NCBI RefSeq assembly: GCF_019656315.1
Contig: NZ_BPLU01000020.1
Location: 1 to 62,295, forward strand
Direction: 5' to 3'
Source: Flavobacterium sp. UMI-01
GTDB taxonomy: Bacteria > Bacteroidota > Bacteroidia > Flavobacteriales > Flavobacteriaceae
DNA: 62,295 nt
Shown piece after piece: positions 1 through 9,221 of this stretch. The notes under the pieces were generated by a model that saw nothing but the letters and a program-made list of their open reading frames with translations, did not search any database and was not told the origin of the DNA. Within the stretch, counting starts at the first letter, position 1. Each line of letters starts with the position of its first letter. A program made the position numbers and the translations under genes.

Positions 1-147
1 CTCAGTCCCTCGACTGCGCTCGGGATGACAAAAGAAATCTTAATATGTAGGTGGAGCGAAACGTAGCGGCTATGAGCGTGTAACGGCGGGGAAACAATAA
101 AAGACTCCCGCCTTTTTTTGGCGGGTAACCTTGATTCAGGGCATAGC

Positions 148-173
148 GCCCTTCGACTGCGCTCAGGATGACA
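148..173 (+). repeat. Dispersed ~25-bp repeat, representative copy
   Basis: The sequence matches GCCCTTCGAC-TGC-GCTCAGGATGACA. Other copies or variants lie at 1-30, 328-352, 614-634, 17861-17884, 41522-41546, 41901-41947 and 42571-42594. All are intergenic except 41901-41947, which lies inside a coding frame. Short repeats of this kind are scattered through many Bacteroidota genomes; their origin here is not known to me. Confidence 0.75.
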
Positions 174-488
174 ATTCAAGGAAATAAACAATTTAATTTG
201 TACAGAAGTGATTATAAGCAGATAGTGCAGTTGAAAGGGAGCGAGCCAACCCCGATGGCTGGGCGAAGGAGCAACCGCTGAAAAAACGGAGGGCGGCAGA
301 CATAATACTGCTGGAATGTAGTGAAGCGCCCTTCGACAAGCTCAGGATGACAAAAAATATTAAAAGGAGATGTTTCGTAATTTTAAAACAAAATATTCTG
401 AAAGCGAAACGGAATGAAGCGGTATTATGGATGCATATGCCCGACCGAACGCAGGAAGAGACCGTGTGAAGATGAGGAACAAGCAGTG

Positions 489-585
489 CAATAAAACAGC
501 TGCTTATTTTCATATGAATATGTTTATTGAATTTTAAAGGTCATATGTAATTCGCTACCGCTCATTTCAAGCTGCTGTTTTATTG
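489..585. repeat. 12-bp perfect inverted repeat
   Basis: CAATAAAACAGC at 489-500 is the exact reverse complement of GCTGTTTTATTG at 574-585, with 73 nt between. It could fold as a long-range hairpin or mark the ends of a small non-autonomous element. No coding frame links the two arms. Confidence 0.55.
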
Positions 586-794
586 TAACTGCGCCGTGTC
601 TGTGGAACGGAGGGCCCTTCGTCAAGCTCAGGATTGTTGAAAGTTACATTGAAATAAGTAATTCCACAAAATAGTGTAGCCCGACTGGAACAGCCGAACG
701 GAACAAAGGGAACGACCGTAGAGAGACCGCTTGATTGCCCGAGTTGTTATACCGTGAAAGTGTTTTTATACCTTTCTAGAATCGTGAATATTAA

Positions 795-1436
795 TTAGAA
801 TAAAGTTAAAGGTTCAGAATCTGGTTTTGTTGCAACAAGATTAACATCATAAGGGAAAGCGAATTCTTTATAAGCAATATGCTCTAACCATTTCATTTCA
901 TCTTCTGGTTTTAAGATTATTGGCATTCTTTTTTTGATATTGTGTATTTCTGCCATTAACTGATTAGCTTGTGTCGTGACTATAGTATAAGTGTCTTTAA
1001 TTTCTCCTGTATTTTTATCTGTCCACTGCGAATATAAACCGGCAAAGGCAAATAAGTCATGATTACCAATACCGATTTCATATTTGGTTTTATTTTTTCC
1101 TGTTGCGTCATGCCATTGCCATTCATAAAACCCAGTGGCAATTACTAAACATCTTTTGTTTATCGAATTTTTAAATGCTGGCTTTTCTTCTAGTGTTTCG
1201 ACTCGTGCATTTAAAGTCATTTTTTTAATGCTTTCGTCTTTTGCCCAGGTTGGTATTAATCCCCAATTGTAGTGTATGATTTCTGTTGGATTTTCATCAA
1301 TAATAACTGGTGTCTGTGGAAATACAAATCCATTAAAATGAGAAGTTGGTTTGAATTTCTCTTCATCTATTATTTTAGCTTTGAAACGAGATTCCACTTC
1401 TTTTGGAAACTTAGTTTGTTCAGTATGAAAGCACAT
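795..1436 (-). CDS. SOS response-associated peptidase (SRAP, YedK/HMCES family)
   Basis: SRAP proteins form a covalent thiazolidine bond through Cys2 with abasic sites in single-stranded DNA and so shield them from strand breakage. The 213-residue product starts MCFHTEQ, giving the obligatory Cys2 once Met1 is removed. Asn76 lies in the NAR-x-E motif, Glu105 in GFYEW, and the active-site His at about 165 in IHNIKKRMPIIL. Length fits the family (about 210-230). This start is required because Cys2 must become N-terminal. It sits some way downstream of the polymerase genes on the same strand and probably serves the same DNA-damage response. Confidence 0.93.
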   Translation of the reverse strand: MCFHTEQTKFPKEVESRFKAKIIDEEKFKPTSHFNGFVFPQTPVIIDENPTEIIHYNWGLIPTWAKDESIKKMTLNARVETLEEKPAFKNSINKRCLVIATGFYEWQWHDATGKNKTKYEIGIGNHDLFAFAGLYSQWTDKNTGEIKDTYTIVTTQANQLMAEIHNIKKRMPIILKPEDEMKWLEHIAYKEFAFPYDVNLVATKPDSEPLTLF

Positions 1437-1466
1437 TTAGTATAAAGTATTTTGGTTTATCTAAAA

Positions 1467-1970
1467 TTACAAATTTTTAAGTTTTGAGTTCGAAATATAT
1501 TTAGAGTATCTTTCTAATAGTATTTTCAGCTTGGGTTTTATGTAATTTTTACAGAATGGTTTTTCTGGATTTTTATAGTAATAGTTTTGAATTACTTCCC
1601 TTGAAACCTTAAATTCTACAAAAGGTAAAACTTGTGTAATAATAGGATTTTCCGAAGTTTTTCGAAGTGTGCGTACTATTTCTCGGATTCTTGCCATCTG
1701 CTTTTTATCAAAATAATAAATAGCAGATCTATACTTCCTTCTCATTGCATGGTTTATAGAACTTTGGTGTGTTTCAAGATGAATTTGAATTAAAATTTCC
1801 AACGGAATTATACCCCTGTTGTAATGAACTATAATCGCCTCGGAAAAGTCAATATTGTCTTTATCTGAAGCCATCCAGCCTTGATCCACGTGTGTTACGC
1901 CTATCAATGATTGGAAAACTGCTTCTGTACACCAATGGCACCCCCCTCCTAGCCCAATTTTTTCAGTCAT
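1467..1970 (-). CDS. msrA: Peptide-methionine (S)-S-oxide reductase MsrA
   Basis: MsrA reduces methionine-S-sulfoxide in oxidised proteins in the cytoplasm. The N-terminal motif GGCHWCTEAVF matches the GCFW catalytic signature with His in place of Phe; Cys11 is the expected nucleophile. The C-terminal part has the family pattern NYYYKNPEKPFCKNYIKPKL with a candidate resolving Cys near residue 140. At 167 residues it is a compact one-domain enzyme without MsrB. It lies 30 bp upstream of the SRAP gene on the same strand, so co-transcription is possible. Confidence 0.88.
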   Translation of the reverse strand: MTEKIGLGGGCHWCTEAVFQSLIGVTHVDQGWMASDKDNIDFSEAIIVHYNRGIIPLEILIQIHLETHQSSINHAMRRKYRSAIYYFDKKQMARIREIVRTLRKTSENPIITQVLPFVEFKVSREVIQNYYYKNPEKPFCKNYIKPKLKILLERYSKYISNSKLKNL

Positions 1971-2039
1971 TAGTTATTTTTTTCTTTCCAATTTAATTTC
2001 TTTCAACGGCTGGTTTTAATAGATTAAAATTTTGCTTAA

Positions 2040-2471
2040 CTAAATTGGTTTATTTAACATCATCAATGTTTTTTCATCTTTATTCCCTCCATAATACTTT
2101 TCTAATACAGCATTAAATATAGGATTGGGAAATTCCAACTGGCTAAATAAAGTCATACATGATTGTAACTTTCTAGCATCTGGTTTTCCAAAAATATCTA
2201 CTGCTGTTACATTATCCAATGTAAGAAGTGCTGTTGACATAATAATAAGACGTTTGCCTAAAATGGGATGCGCATAATATTTTTCTGCTTCATTAATATC
2301 TTTGATAGCATAAAATATATTGTAATCTGTGAAACCCAGTCCTCTAATTTGGGGAAAAATAAACCACATCCAGTGAGTCTTTTTCTTCCCTTTTTTTATT
2401 TCTGTAAATGCCGTTTCAAAAGTATTTTGTTGGGCAACAATAAAACGATTTAGATTATTCGAAGATTCCAT
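2040..2471 (-). CDS. DUF1810 family protein
   Basis: The 143-residue protein has the hallmarks of DUF1810: an N-terminal LNRFIVAQQNTFETAF segment, the KKTHWMWFIFPQIRGLG motif, and the later YYAHPILGKRL and DARKLQSCMTLF segments. The biochemical role of the family is not settled. It is soluble and has no signal peptide. It is separate from msrA by about 70 bp and may have its own promoter. Confidence 0.85.
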   Translation of the reverse strand: MESSNNLNRFIVAQQNTFETAFTEIKKGKKKTHWMWFIFPQIRGLGFTDYNIFYAIKDINEAEKYYAHPILGKRLIIMSTALLTLDNVTAVDIFGKPDARKLQSCMTLFSQLEFPNPIFNAVLEKYYGGNKDEKTLMMLNKPI

Positions 2472-2572
2472 AAAGATTGTAACTGAAGTGATATGAATCT
2501 AATATTAGTATTGCAACAAATTTCTATATGTTAGCAATTAGGTCAATCGAGTTAAACATACTTATTGACATC

Positions 2573-3097
2573 CTAAAGATTAGGAATTTCAAAATAAATA
2601 TGTTTTTCTTTTATTTTAGCTAAATAACTGTAGAGTGTTGCATTTGCTGGAATAACAAGTTCCGGCAGAAAGTTATCTTTTATAATATAAATTCTATCCC
2701 CACCAAGTATTTTGAGATCTTTAAAAATTCCCTGGTACACAGAATTATTAAAATAAGTATCTGTTAAAAATGCTGTTTTGATTGTATCAAAACTATCTTC
2801 CCATGCTGGTAAAAAATTAATAAAATCATTATAAATCAATGTGGACTCTTCACCAAATTCTAAAACAAAGTTATAATTTGTAGAATTGTCAGTAGTACAA
2901 TCATATAAAGTAGCTTTGAGCTTATTGTCGGATTCTTTACTAATGCCTTTCAAAAAAAATTCTAACTTGTCGTTATTGTTTTGATAACTTCCATATTCAA
3001 CTGTTGCGATACCTCTTTTACTAATATCTTCTGCCAAATTTTCTAGCGAGGTACAATCAAGATTGTGTTTGCTAATTATTTTAAATTGTGCTTCCAT
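2573..3097 (-). CDS. Hypothetical protein
   Basis: I do not recognise this 174-residue protein. It has no signal peptide or membrane segment and is acidic, with mixed alpha/beta-looking sequence. The frame is supported by a clean ATG and its position in a run of same-strand genes. No catalytic motif is visible. It could be an immunity-type or DUF-level protein. Confidence 0.6.
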   Translation of the reverse strand: MEAQFKIISKHNLDCTSLENLAEDISKRGIATVEYGSYQNNNDKLEFFLKGISKESDNKLKATLYDCTTDNSTNYNFVLEFGEESTLIYNDFINFLPAWEDSFDTIKTAFLTDTYFNNSVYQGIFKDLKILGGDRIYIIKDNFLPELVIPANATLYSYLAKIKEKHIYFEIPNL

Positions 3098-3219
3098 CGT
3101 GTCCTATATTAATATTTTCTACAAATTTAGATAAGTATTCAAACCAAAATGATTCCAATATTCAAAAAAATGGCTTCTTTTAAGTAAAGTTGCCTAGTTT
3201 ATTGCAGTTCACTTGGCTG

Positions 3220-4284
3220 CTATTTATCTTTATCACTAAAGTGTAATGATGTTAGAATCTCGTTAATTGAAAAATATGCCACACAGACTACTTCATCACT
3301 TGCTCCATAGTAGATAGTAAGCTTATCATCTTGCACAATATGTCCGTTGGTAAAGACTACATTTCCAAAAAATCCTGTCAATTCATATTGTTCAGTAGGA
3401 ATCATTATTGGATTTTGTGTTCGAGCTAATACTATTGAAGGATTCTTAAGATCCATTAGAAAAGCTCCTAAGCAGTATTGGTGTTCTTCATTTGCACCAT
3501 GATATATTTCGAGCCAACCTATTTCTGTTTTTATCGGGGCAGCACCTGCACCGACACGAGCACTATCCCAATATTTTTTTCGTGTTTGTAAAATACATTT
3601 ATGGTTTCCCCAATGAACACCATCAGGAGATTCAGCAATCCATATAAAATTCCCTCCAATTTGTGGACTTGAAGGGCGGTGTAATGCATAAAACTTATTA
3701 TTAATTTTTTCCTCAAAAATGGCACAATCTTTATTGTGTGGTGGCAGTATCAACCCTTTGTAGTCAAAAGTTTTCCAATCTTTAGTTGTTCTTAATCCCA
3801 CTGCCACACCATTTGCTGAAACTGCTGTATAGGTTAGATAGTAGGTATCGTCGATTTGACTTACTCTACAATCTTCGATTCCATAGTTTTCAAGCGAACC
3901 ATTTCCCGCAATTGAATAGTAGTCTTCTGCTTCATTAAAATGTAAGCCATCATCACTACAAAGTAATCGTAAATGGGAAACTGTTGTTAGGTAATCGAGT
4001 CCTTTGTAATTTACAACTCTAGGGTCATCAGCTTGTAAATCTTTATCATCAGATTTGATTTTAGTAATTTTTATTTTAGCTGACGTATCTAATGTTGGTA
4101 TGGAAACGTATCCCTCTTGTTCAGGAATTGATTCGGCTACTCTTACTATAAGCCAGATTTTGCCATTATATCTAAATACACCAGGATTAAGGAGGCTAAT
4201 GATTTTTAATTGATTTTCGCTAGGCGTTAAATCAATTGGAGTTAAAATAGGATTTTGAGAAAAACGTTTTGCTAAGTCACTCAT
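3220..4284 (-). CDS. Glycoside hydrolase family 130 protein (glycosidase/phosphorylase-like)
   Basis: GH130 enzymes phosphorolyse or hydrolyse beta-1,2- or beta-1,4-mannosides using a five-bladed beta-propeller. The 354-residue product shows the recurring family features: LLNPGVFRYNGKIWLIVRV near the N-terminus, the catalytic-Asp region GIEDCRVS, KDCAIFEEKI, LHRPS, RVGAGAAPIKTEIGWLEIYHG, and a C-terminal IYYGASDEVV. The usual E-D-P-R appears as E-D-C-R, a mild divergence. There is no signal peptide, so it should act in the cytoplasm. No transporter or glycosyltransferase partner lies next to it, so the substrate cannot be inferred. Confidence 0.85.
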   Translation of the reverse strand: MSDLAKRFSQNPILTPIDLTPSENQLKIISLLNPGVFRYNGKIWLIVRVAESIPEQEGYVSIPTLDTSAKIKITKIKSDDKDLQADDPRVVNYKGLDYLTTVSHLRLLCSDDGLHFNEAEDYYSIAGNGSLENYGIEDCRVSQIDDTYYLTYTAVSANGVAVGLRTTKDWKTFDYKGLILPPHNKDCAIFEEKINNKFYALHRPSSPQIGGNFIWIAESPDGVHWGNHKCILQTRKKYWDSARVGAGAAPIKTEIGWLEIYHGANEEHQYCLGAFLMDLKNPSIVLARTQNPIMIPTEQYELTGFFGNVVFTNGHIVQDDKLTIYYGASDEVVCVAYFSINEILTSLHFSDKDK

Positions 4285-4385
4285 AAAACTTTCTTTTTCT
4301 ATTAGTTAAGTGAAATGTACAACGTTTTTCGTGCTTCGTGAAATCTATTTTCTTAAAATGTTGCTAATTGTGAATTGCTGTGTCT

Positions 4386-5759
4386 TTATATTTTATCTAA
4401 AAAATACTGTTTACGTGGTGCTTTTTCAATAAAACTATGGATAAGTTGCATAATGTATTGATTGCTTTTGTATAATGTAACTGCCTCTTTCACATCATTG
4501 AGATTAGTAATAGGTGTATCCCATGGAATATATCCCATCCCATAAAAATGACCTTTTTCGACCCAAATAATACTTCTTTCATCTTCCGTTCTGCCTTTGT
4601 CAATTATCGCAAATGTTTTTTTACTGTTTTTTAGAGATTGAATCGCATTTTCTACTTTATTATTATGAACATGTATGTCTGGTAAATTGGTGCTTTCTGT
4701 TTCTACCGTTTGTATGGCTCCTGTTTTCCATCCATAATTACAAAAACGATAATCCAATTGAAATTCATTAGCTAAACTTTGCAATACATTTATTCCATCT
4801 GATAAACTATTAAAATGTTCTAATGAGTCTTGAAATTTACTTTGTTTTCCTATAGCCAAATAGGAATATCCATTTCGTGCTTGATAATGGTAAAGTCCAA
4901 ACTTGGGTTCAAATTTTTTTAATGCTCTGTTGTAAGCTGGCCAAAGCTTTTTGATTTCGGTGCATTCTAGTATTAATGCCATAAGTTCAGTGGCACATTC
5001 TTCAAAAGAAATGGAATGTATATCTCTTAAAAAGTTTTGTCTTTGAGCGTTTACGCTGTGTCCAGTGAAATGGGTTGCTACTCTCTTTTTTATATTGATG
5101 GCTTTGCCTACATAGATTACTTTTTTGAATTCGTTGTAGAAATAATATACTCCGGGTTTTTCGGGTAGTTTATTAAAATCATCAGGATGAAGATTGGGAG
5201 GCAGTCTTTGGTCTTGTGCTGTTTTTTTCAACATTTGTTCCAATATTTTGTCATCATCCCATTCGATTAATTTTCTAAATAGAATTGCTGTGGCATCCGC
5301 ATCACCTCCAGCGCGATGTCGATTTTCTAATGGGATTCCTAAAGAATTACATAGTCTTCCTAGGCTATAGGATGGTAATCCAGGTTTAATTTTTCTAGCT
5401 GCTCTAACTGTACATAATTTTCGTGCCGTCCATTTGAATCCTGATGCTTCTAATTCATGGCGAACAAAGGAATAATCGAAATTGACATTGTGAGCCACAA
5501 ATATTCTGTCAGTGAGTAATTCTAAAACTCTTTCGGAAATATCTTCAAAAAGAGGTGCATTTTTGACCATTTCATTATTAATTCCAGTTAGTGCAAAAAT
5601 GGGTATTGGAATTTCTTTTTGGGGATTTACTAGTGTTTCATAGCGTTCTATAATTTCGGTTCCGTTGTGAATAATTATTGCAATTTCGGTAATGCGACTG
5701 CCACGAGCGTTTCCGCCTGTTGTTTCAATATCTACGATAGCGTATTCCATCTTTTTCAT
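4386..5759 (-). CDS. DnaQ-like 3'-5' exonuclease fused to GIY-YIG nuclease domain
   Basis: The 457-residue protein begins with a DEDDh exonuclease domain (VDIETTGG near residue 8, the HNVNFDYSF motif, and HRAGGDA around residue 148, roughly residues 1-170). A GIY-YIG domain of the UvrC/Cho type follows at about residues 197-285 (GVYYFYN, VIYVGKA, later LECTEIKKLWPAYN). The domain pair suggests a proofreading or repair nuclease. The start is supported by the strong ribosome-binding site AAAGGAG 5 nt upstream of ATG. It lies 49 bp downstream of the accessory DnaE and probably forms an operon with it. Confidence 0.88.
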   Translation of the reverse strand: MKKMEYAIVDIETTGGNARGSRITEIAIIIHNGTEIIERYETLVNPQKEIPIPIFALTGINNEMVKNAPLFEDISERVLELLTDRIFVAHNVNFDYSFVRHELEASGFKWTARKLCTVRAARKIKPGLPSYSLGRLCNSLGIPLENRHRAGGDADATAILFRKLIEWDDDKILEQMLKKTAQDQRLPPNLHPDDFNKLPEKPGVYYFYNEFKKVIYVGKAINIKKRVATHFTGHSVNAQRQNFLRDIHSISFEECATELMALILECTEIKKLWPAYNRALKKFEPKFGLYHYQARNGYSYLAIGKQSKFQDSLEHFNSLSDGINVLQSLANEFQLDYRFCNYGWKTGAIQTVETESTNLPDIHVHNNKVENAIQSLKNSKKTFAIIDKGRTEDERSIIWVEKGHFYGMGYIPWDTPITNLNDVKEAVTLYKSNQYIMQLIHSFIEKAPRKQYFLDKI

Positions 5760-5808
5760 TTATCTCCTTTATGCTTTTTATTGATTAATTGCTTAACTCT
5801 TATTGTTG

Positions 5809-8800
5809 TTATTGCATTCGAAATCGTGGCAAATTTATTTGATGTTCTTGTGGATAAGGTTCTCGATGGGTGCAACTCACATCTTCTTTAATTTGGTTTT
5901 GTGTTTTGAATTGGTCTTTGGCATCCATATAACGAGGATCAGGCACAAAGGGCATTTTAGCCATTTTGGTTATTGTAATTGTAGGGAAGTGATAATCTAC
6001 TTCGACAATTCCTAATAACAGATAACAGCCACCGCCTTGAAATGGGAATTGTAATAAGTTATCAGGAAAATGTACTGAATCAAAGTAAGTACCCTCCTTA
6101 TCAATCCATGTCCCGAAATACATTGTTCCTTTCACTGTTGGTACTTGTTTACGTGATATAAGATAGGCTAGCATTTTTACTTGTTTTTTGTGATGAATAA
6201 TTAAATCTTTAGCCATTACATCCCCTCTGTATTTTGTTTTAAGTAAATCAAAAACTGTGCAAGAAACTGGAAAACTTAGCAATTCGATTTCGTCAAAAGC
6301 ATCTTCAAATAGTGAACGCTCCAATTTTGGAAGTTTGAATTCTTTAACGGGTTCTTGTATGAGCATAATGTTTTTGTTTTCAGGTTTTAGGTTGTTAAAT
6401 AATAGACTAGCAATTACTAATAATTCATTTTTTGTTTTGCCCGTAAAACGGAAAGCTCCGATAAAAATTAGAATTTTAATATTTTCGATTCCCATAGGAA
6501 TTCGGTTTATAAAATCTTCTAAAGAAATAAAATCCCCATTTTTTTCTCTGTCTGAAACTAAAAACAAAGCCATTTTGCTATCTAAACTTAGCAAGTGCAT
6601 CAACCCCAAATAAACATCTGTTCCATAAAGTGTAGTTTCGTAGGTGCTTTTATTTACACATGGATTGTGAATTGTCGCACCTGCCATTCTTGCTTCGTGA
6701 ACGTAAACTTCAGTTCTGTAAAATCCACCTTGGTTGTTGATTACTGCCACCATAAATTCGATAGGATAATAGACTTTTAAGTATAGACTTTGATAACTTT
6801 CTACTGCGTAAGAAGCCGAATGAGCCTTGCAAAAAGAATAGCCCGCAAAAGATTCTATTTGGCGGTAAATCTCTTCACTTAGCTTAACGGGATGTCCTTT
6901 TTTAGCACAGGAAGCAAAGAAATTGTCTTTTACTTTTTGTAAAGCAGCTAGAGAACGTCCTTTACCTGACATAGCACGCCGAAGAATATCACCATCGGCA
7001 GCAGCTAAACCTCCATAATGTAAAGCTATTTTAATCACGTCTTCCTGATAGACCATTATACCATAAGTTTCTCCTAATTGTTCTTTGAACACCTCGTGGA
7101 AATATTCAAAATGAGTGGGATTGTTATGTCTGAAAATATATTCCTTCATCATTCCTGATTTGGCTACTCCTGGGCGAATGATGGATGAAGCTGCGACTAA
7201 GGTTTTATAATTATTGCATTTGAGCCTTCGTAGTAACCCTCGCATAGCTGGGCTTTCGATATAAAAACAACCGATGGTTTTTCCTTGGGCTAAAAAACTA
7301 TTGGCAACAGTTTCATTCTTTGAAATGGAAGTATCACGGATATTTACTCGAATGCCTCTATTTTTCTCGATTAGTTTGACCGTATCATCAATATGACCAA
7401 TTCCTCTTTGGCTTAAAATATCAAATTTTTCGAAGCCAATATCTTCCGCTACGTACATATCAAAAAGGACTATTGGAAAGCCTTTTGGGGGCATTTCTAA
7501 TGGTGTGTAATTGGTAATGGGTTCTTCGGATATAATGATGCCACAGGAATGCATACTGCGTTGATTTGGGTATTTTTCGAGCATCATCCCGTATTCCTGC
7601 ACCAACTTTACTATACTATTGGTTTCGTGTAATTTCATTGGGTTTTTAGCCAATAGATCCAATTCTTCTTTTGGCAAACCAAATACTTTACCGACTTCTC
7701 TAAAAATAGAACGGTATTTGAATTCGACATTAGTACCACAAAAAGCCACGTTTTCTTTGCCATAACGATTGAATATATATTCCAGGATTACATCGCGTTC
7801 TTTCCAACTCCAATCGATATCAAAATCAGGTGGACTTTTACGGTTTTCGTTTAGAAAACGTTCGAAGTATAAATCGAGTTCTAAAGGGCATATATCCGTA
7901 ATACCAAGACAATAAGCAATAATGCTATTGGCACCACTACCACGACCGATGTGCATGAAGCCTTGGCTGTTGCTATAGCGTATGATATCCCAAGTTATTA
8001 AAAAGTAACCACTGAATTCTAATTGGTCAATGACTTTGAGTTCTTTTTCTACTCGTTCCTTGGCTTTAATGTTGTTCTTACCATATCGCCATAAAAGACC
8101 TTGGTGTGCTAATGAAGTTAGCAATGCATTATCACTTTGACGGTTATTAGTATAGTATTTTTTATTTTTGGGAGTTGTGAAATTAAAGGTAAAATTGCAT
8201 TGGTCAATCAGCCTTTCGGTGTTTTGAATAATTGCAGGATAGTCCGCATAGGATTCCAGCAATTCTGCTAGTGGTTTTATTACTTCAGAAGTTTTGCAAT
8301 AATCTTCTTCTGTGAGTTTTGATAAAATGATATTAGAATCAATCGCTCTTAAAATTTTATGCAAATTGAATTCTTTTTTGGTTCTAACAGTTACTGGTTG
8401 TAGAACCACCATTTTATCTATTTTACTCTTCAGTTCAACCACAAAAAGTTTGGGTAATTCTTCGGGGCGTATGCCGATGAATTCGCTTTCTCTTAATGTA
8501 TTTGGTGTCTTTTCTAAATTATATATTATGAAAACATTTTTGAATTCAGGCGCTTCTTTGGGTAATGGTTCACCACTGAAATTGTGCGCTGTCAAAAAAC
8601 GATTCATTTCTGCTACACCCGATGCGTTTTTGGCTAAACCAATATAACGCAATTTATTTTCCGAATGGAATTCAATACCTACTATAGGTTTGATATCAAC
8701 AGCTTTACAACCTTTTATAAAATCATAAATCCCTGTCACGGTATTAATATCCGTTAATGCCATCGCTTTCACTCCACATACAACAGCCTGTTCTATTAGG

Positions 8801-8859
8801 TCGTTTAAGGGGATTGTGCCGTAGCGGAGAGAGTGATAGGAGTGGCAATTGAGGTACAT
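5809..8859 (-). CDS. dnaE: Accessory DNA polymerase III alpha subunit (DnaE2/ImuC-like)
   Basis: This is a C-family polymerase of 1,016 residues, shorter than replicative Flavobacterium DnaE (about 1,500) and close to error-prone DnaE2. An N-terminal PHP domain (CHSYHSLRYGTIPLNDL) has an altered metal-site motif. The polymerase palm carries PPDFDIDWSWKERD with the catalytic Asp pair, then HIGRGSGANS, and SMHSCGIII. A C-terminal OB-like region is present. The ATG overlaps a 17-18-bp sequence duplicated at 9129-9146. With the downstream exonuclease and upstream DinB it forms a translesion-synthesis group analogous to ImuA/ImuB/DnaE2. Confidence 0.9.
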   Translation of the reverse strand: MYLNCHSYHSLRYGTIPLNDLIEQAVVCGVKAMALTDINTVTGIYDFIKGCKAVDIKPIVGIEFHSENKLRYIGLAKNASGVAEMNRFLTAHNFSGEPLPKEAPEFKNVFIIYNLEKTPNTLRESEFIGIRPEELPKLFVVELKSKIDKMVVLQPVTVRTKKEFNLHKILRAIDSNIILSKLTEEDYCKTSEVIKPLAELLESYADYPAIIQNTERLIDQCNFTFNFTTPKNKKYYTNNRQSDNALLTSLAHQGLLWRYGKNNIKAKERVEKELKVIDQLEFSGYFLITWDIIRYSNSQGFMHIGRGSGANSIIAYCLGITDICPLELDLYFERFLNENRKSPPDFDIDWSWKERDVILEYIFNRYGKENVAFCGTNVEFKYRSIFREVGKVFGLPKEELDLLAKNPMKLHETNSIVKLVQEYGMMLEKYPNQRSMHSCGIIISEEPITNYTPLEMPPKGFPIVLFDMYVAEDIGFEKFDILSQRGIGHIDDTVKLIEKNRGIRVNIRDTSISKNETVANSFLAQGKTIGCFYIESPAMRGLLRRLKCNNYKTLVAASSIIRPGVAKSGMMKEYIFRHNNPTHFEYFHEVFKEQLGETYGIMVYQEDVIKIALHYGGLAAADGDILRRAMSGKGRSLAALQKVKDNFFASCAKKGHPVKLSEEIYRQIESFAGYSFCKAHSASYAVESYQSLYLKVYYPIEFMVAVINNQGGFYRTEVYVHEARMAGATIHNPCVNKSTYETTLYGTDVYLGLMHLLSLDSKMALFLVSDREKNGDFISLEDFINRIPMGIENIKILIFIGAFRFTGKTKNELLVIASLLFNNLKPENKNIMLIQEPVKEFKLPKLERSLFEDAFDEIELLSFPVSCTVFDLLKTKYRGDVMAKDLIIHHKKQVKMLAYLISRKQVPTVKGTMYFGTWIDKEGTYFDSVHFPDNLLQFPFQGGGCYLLLGIVEVDYHFPTITITKMAKMPFVPDPRYMDAKDQFKTQNQIKEDVSCTHREPYPQEHQINLPRFRMQ

Positions 8860-9146
8860 GATTATGAGTAATGGTTTAAAGTTTAGTGTTCGTTATTTAC
8901 ACCAATAAGGTTTTTATTAAAAATGATAATTAGACTTTCAATTTTCTTTTTTGCTTGATCTAAAAAGAAACAAAAAAATCAAGTCTTGCGCTTCCTCGTC
9001 GGTCAAATTAGTTTTCGAATACTAAAAGAAAAGAACTCGCTACGCTCAAACAGCTTTTCTTTTTACGTATTCTTCAAACATTTGACACTCGACTGCGGAA
9101 GCTAAGGACAGTTGAATCTCGTAACGAATGGCAATTGAGGTACATG
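8843..9146. repeat. 18-bp direct repeat duplicating the dnaE start
   Basis: TGGCAATTGAGGTACATG occurs at 8843-8860 (the dnaE start codon region) and again at 9129-9146. Read on the minus strand the second copy starts MYLNCHSLRDST, close to the dnaE N-terminus MYLNCHSYHSLRYGT, then hits a stop at 9074. The 268 bp between the copies is non-coding. It contains a segment with a short inverted repeat around TTGATCTAAAAAGAAACAAAAAAATCAAG (8955-8983) and, further right, tandem GTTTAAGG-type repeats (about 9190-9230). Confidence 0.75.
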
Positions 9147-9221
9147 GGAAGAGGGTTAACAGGTTAATCGGTTAATTGTTTAGAAAAAGTTTAAAGGTTT
9201 AAGGGTTTAAGGGTTTAAAGC
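8861..9221. other. Gene-free spacer between dnaE and dinB
   Basis: This 361-bp spacer holds no gene. It contains the partial duplicate of the dnaE start, several palindromic AT-rich patches and three to four tandem copies of a GTTTAAGG-like unit near 9190-9230. I see no clear promoter for dnaE in it. Confidence 0.6.

Larger units (their letters stand above)
1..794. other. Repeat-rich gene-free region at the left edge
   Basis: No convincing gene is present. The stretch holds four copies of a dispersed repeat with the core CCTTCGAC..GCTCAGGATGAC (1-30, 148-173, 328-352, 614-634). It also has a GC-rich hairpin followed by few T residues (CCCGCC at 107-112, GGCGGG at 120-125) and a 12-bp inverted repeat (489-500 with 574-585). 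The one long open frame here, 193-513 on the minus strand, runs through two repeat copies and has no protein-like composition, so I leave it out. Confidence 0.7.

Noticed and set aside
193..513. 106-codon minus-strand frame at the left edge
   Set aside because: It runs through two copies of the dispersed repeat and an otherwise non-coding zone, with no protein-like composition or start signal.
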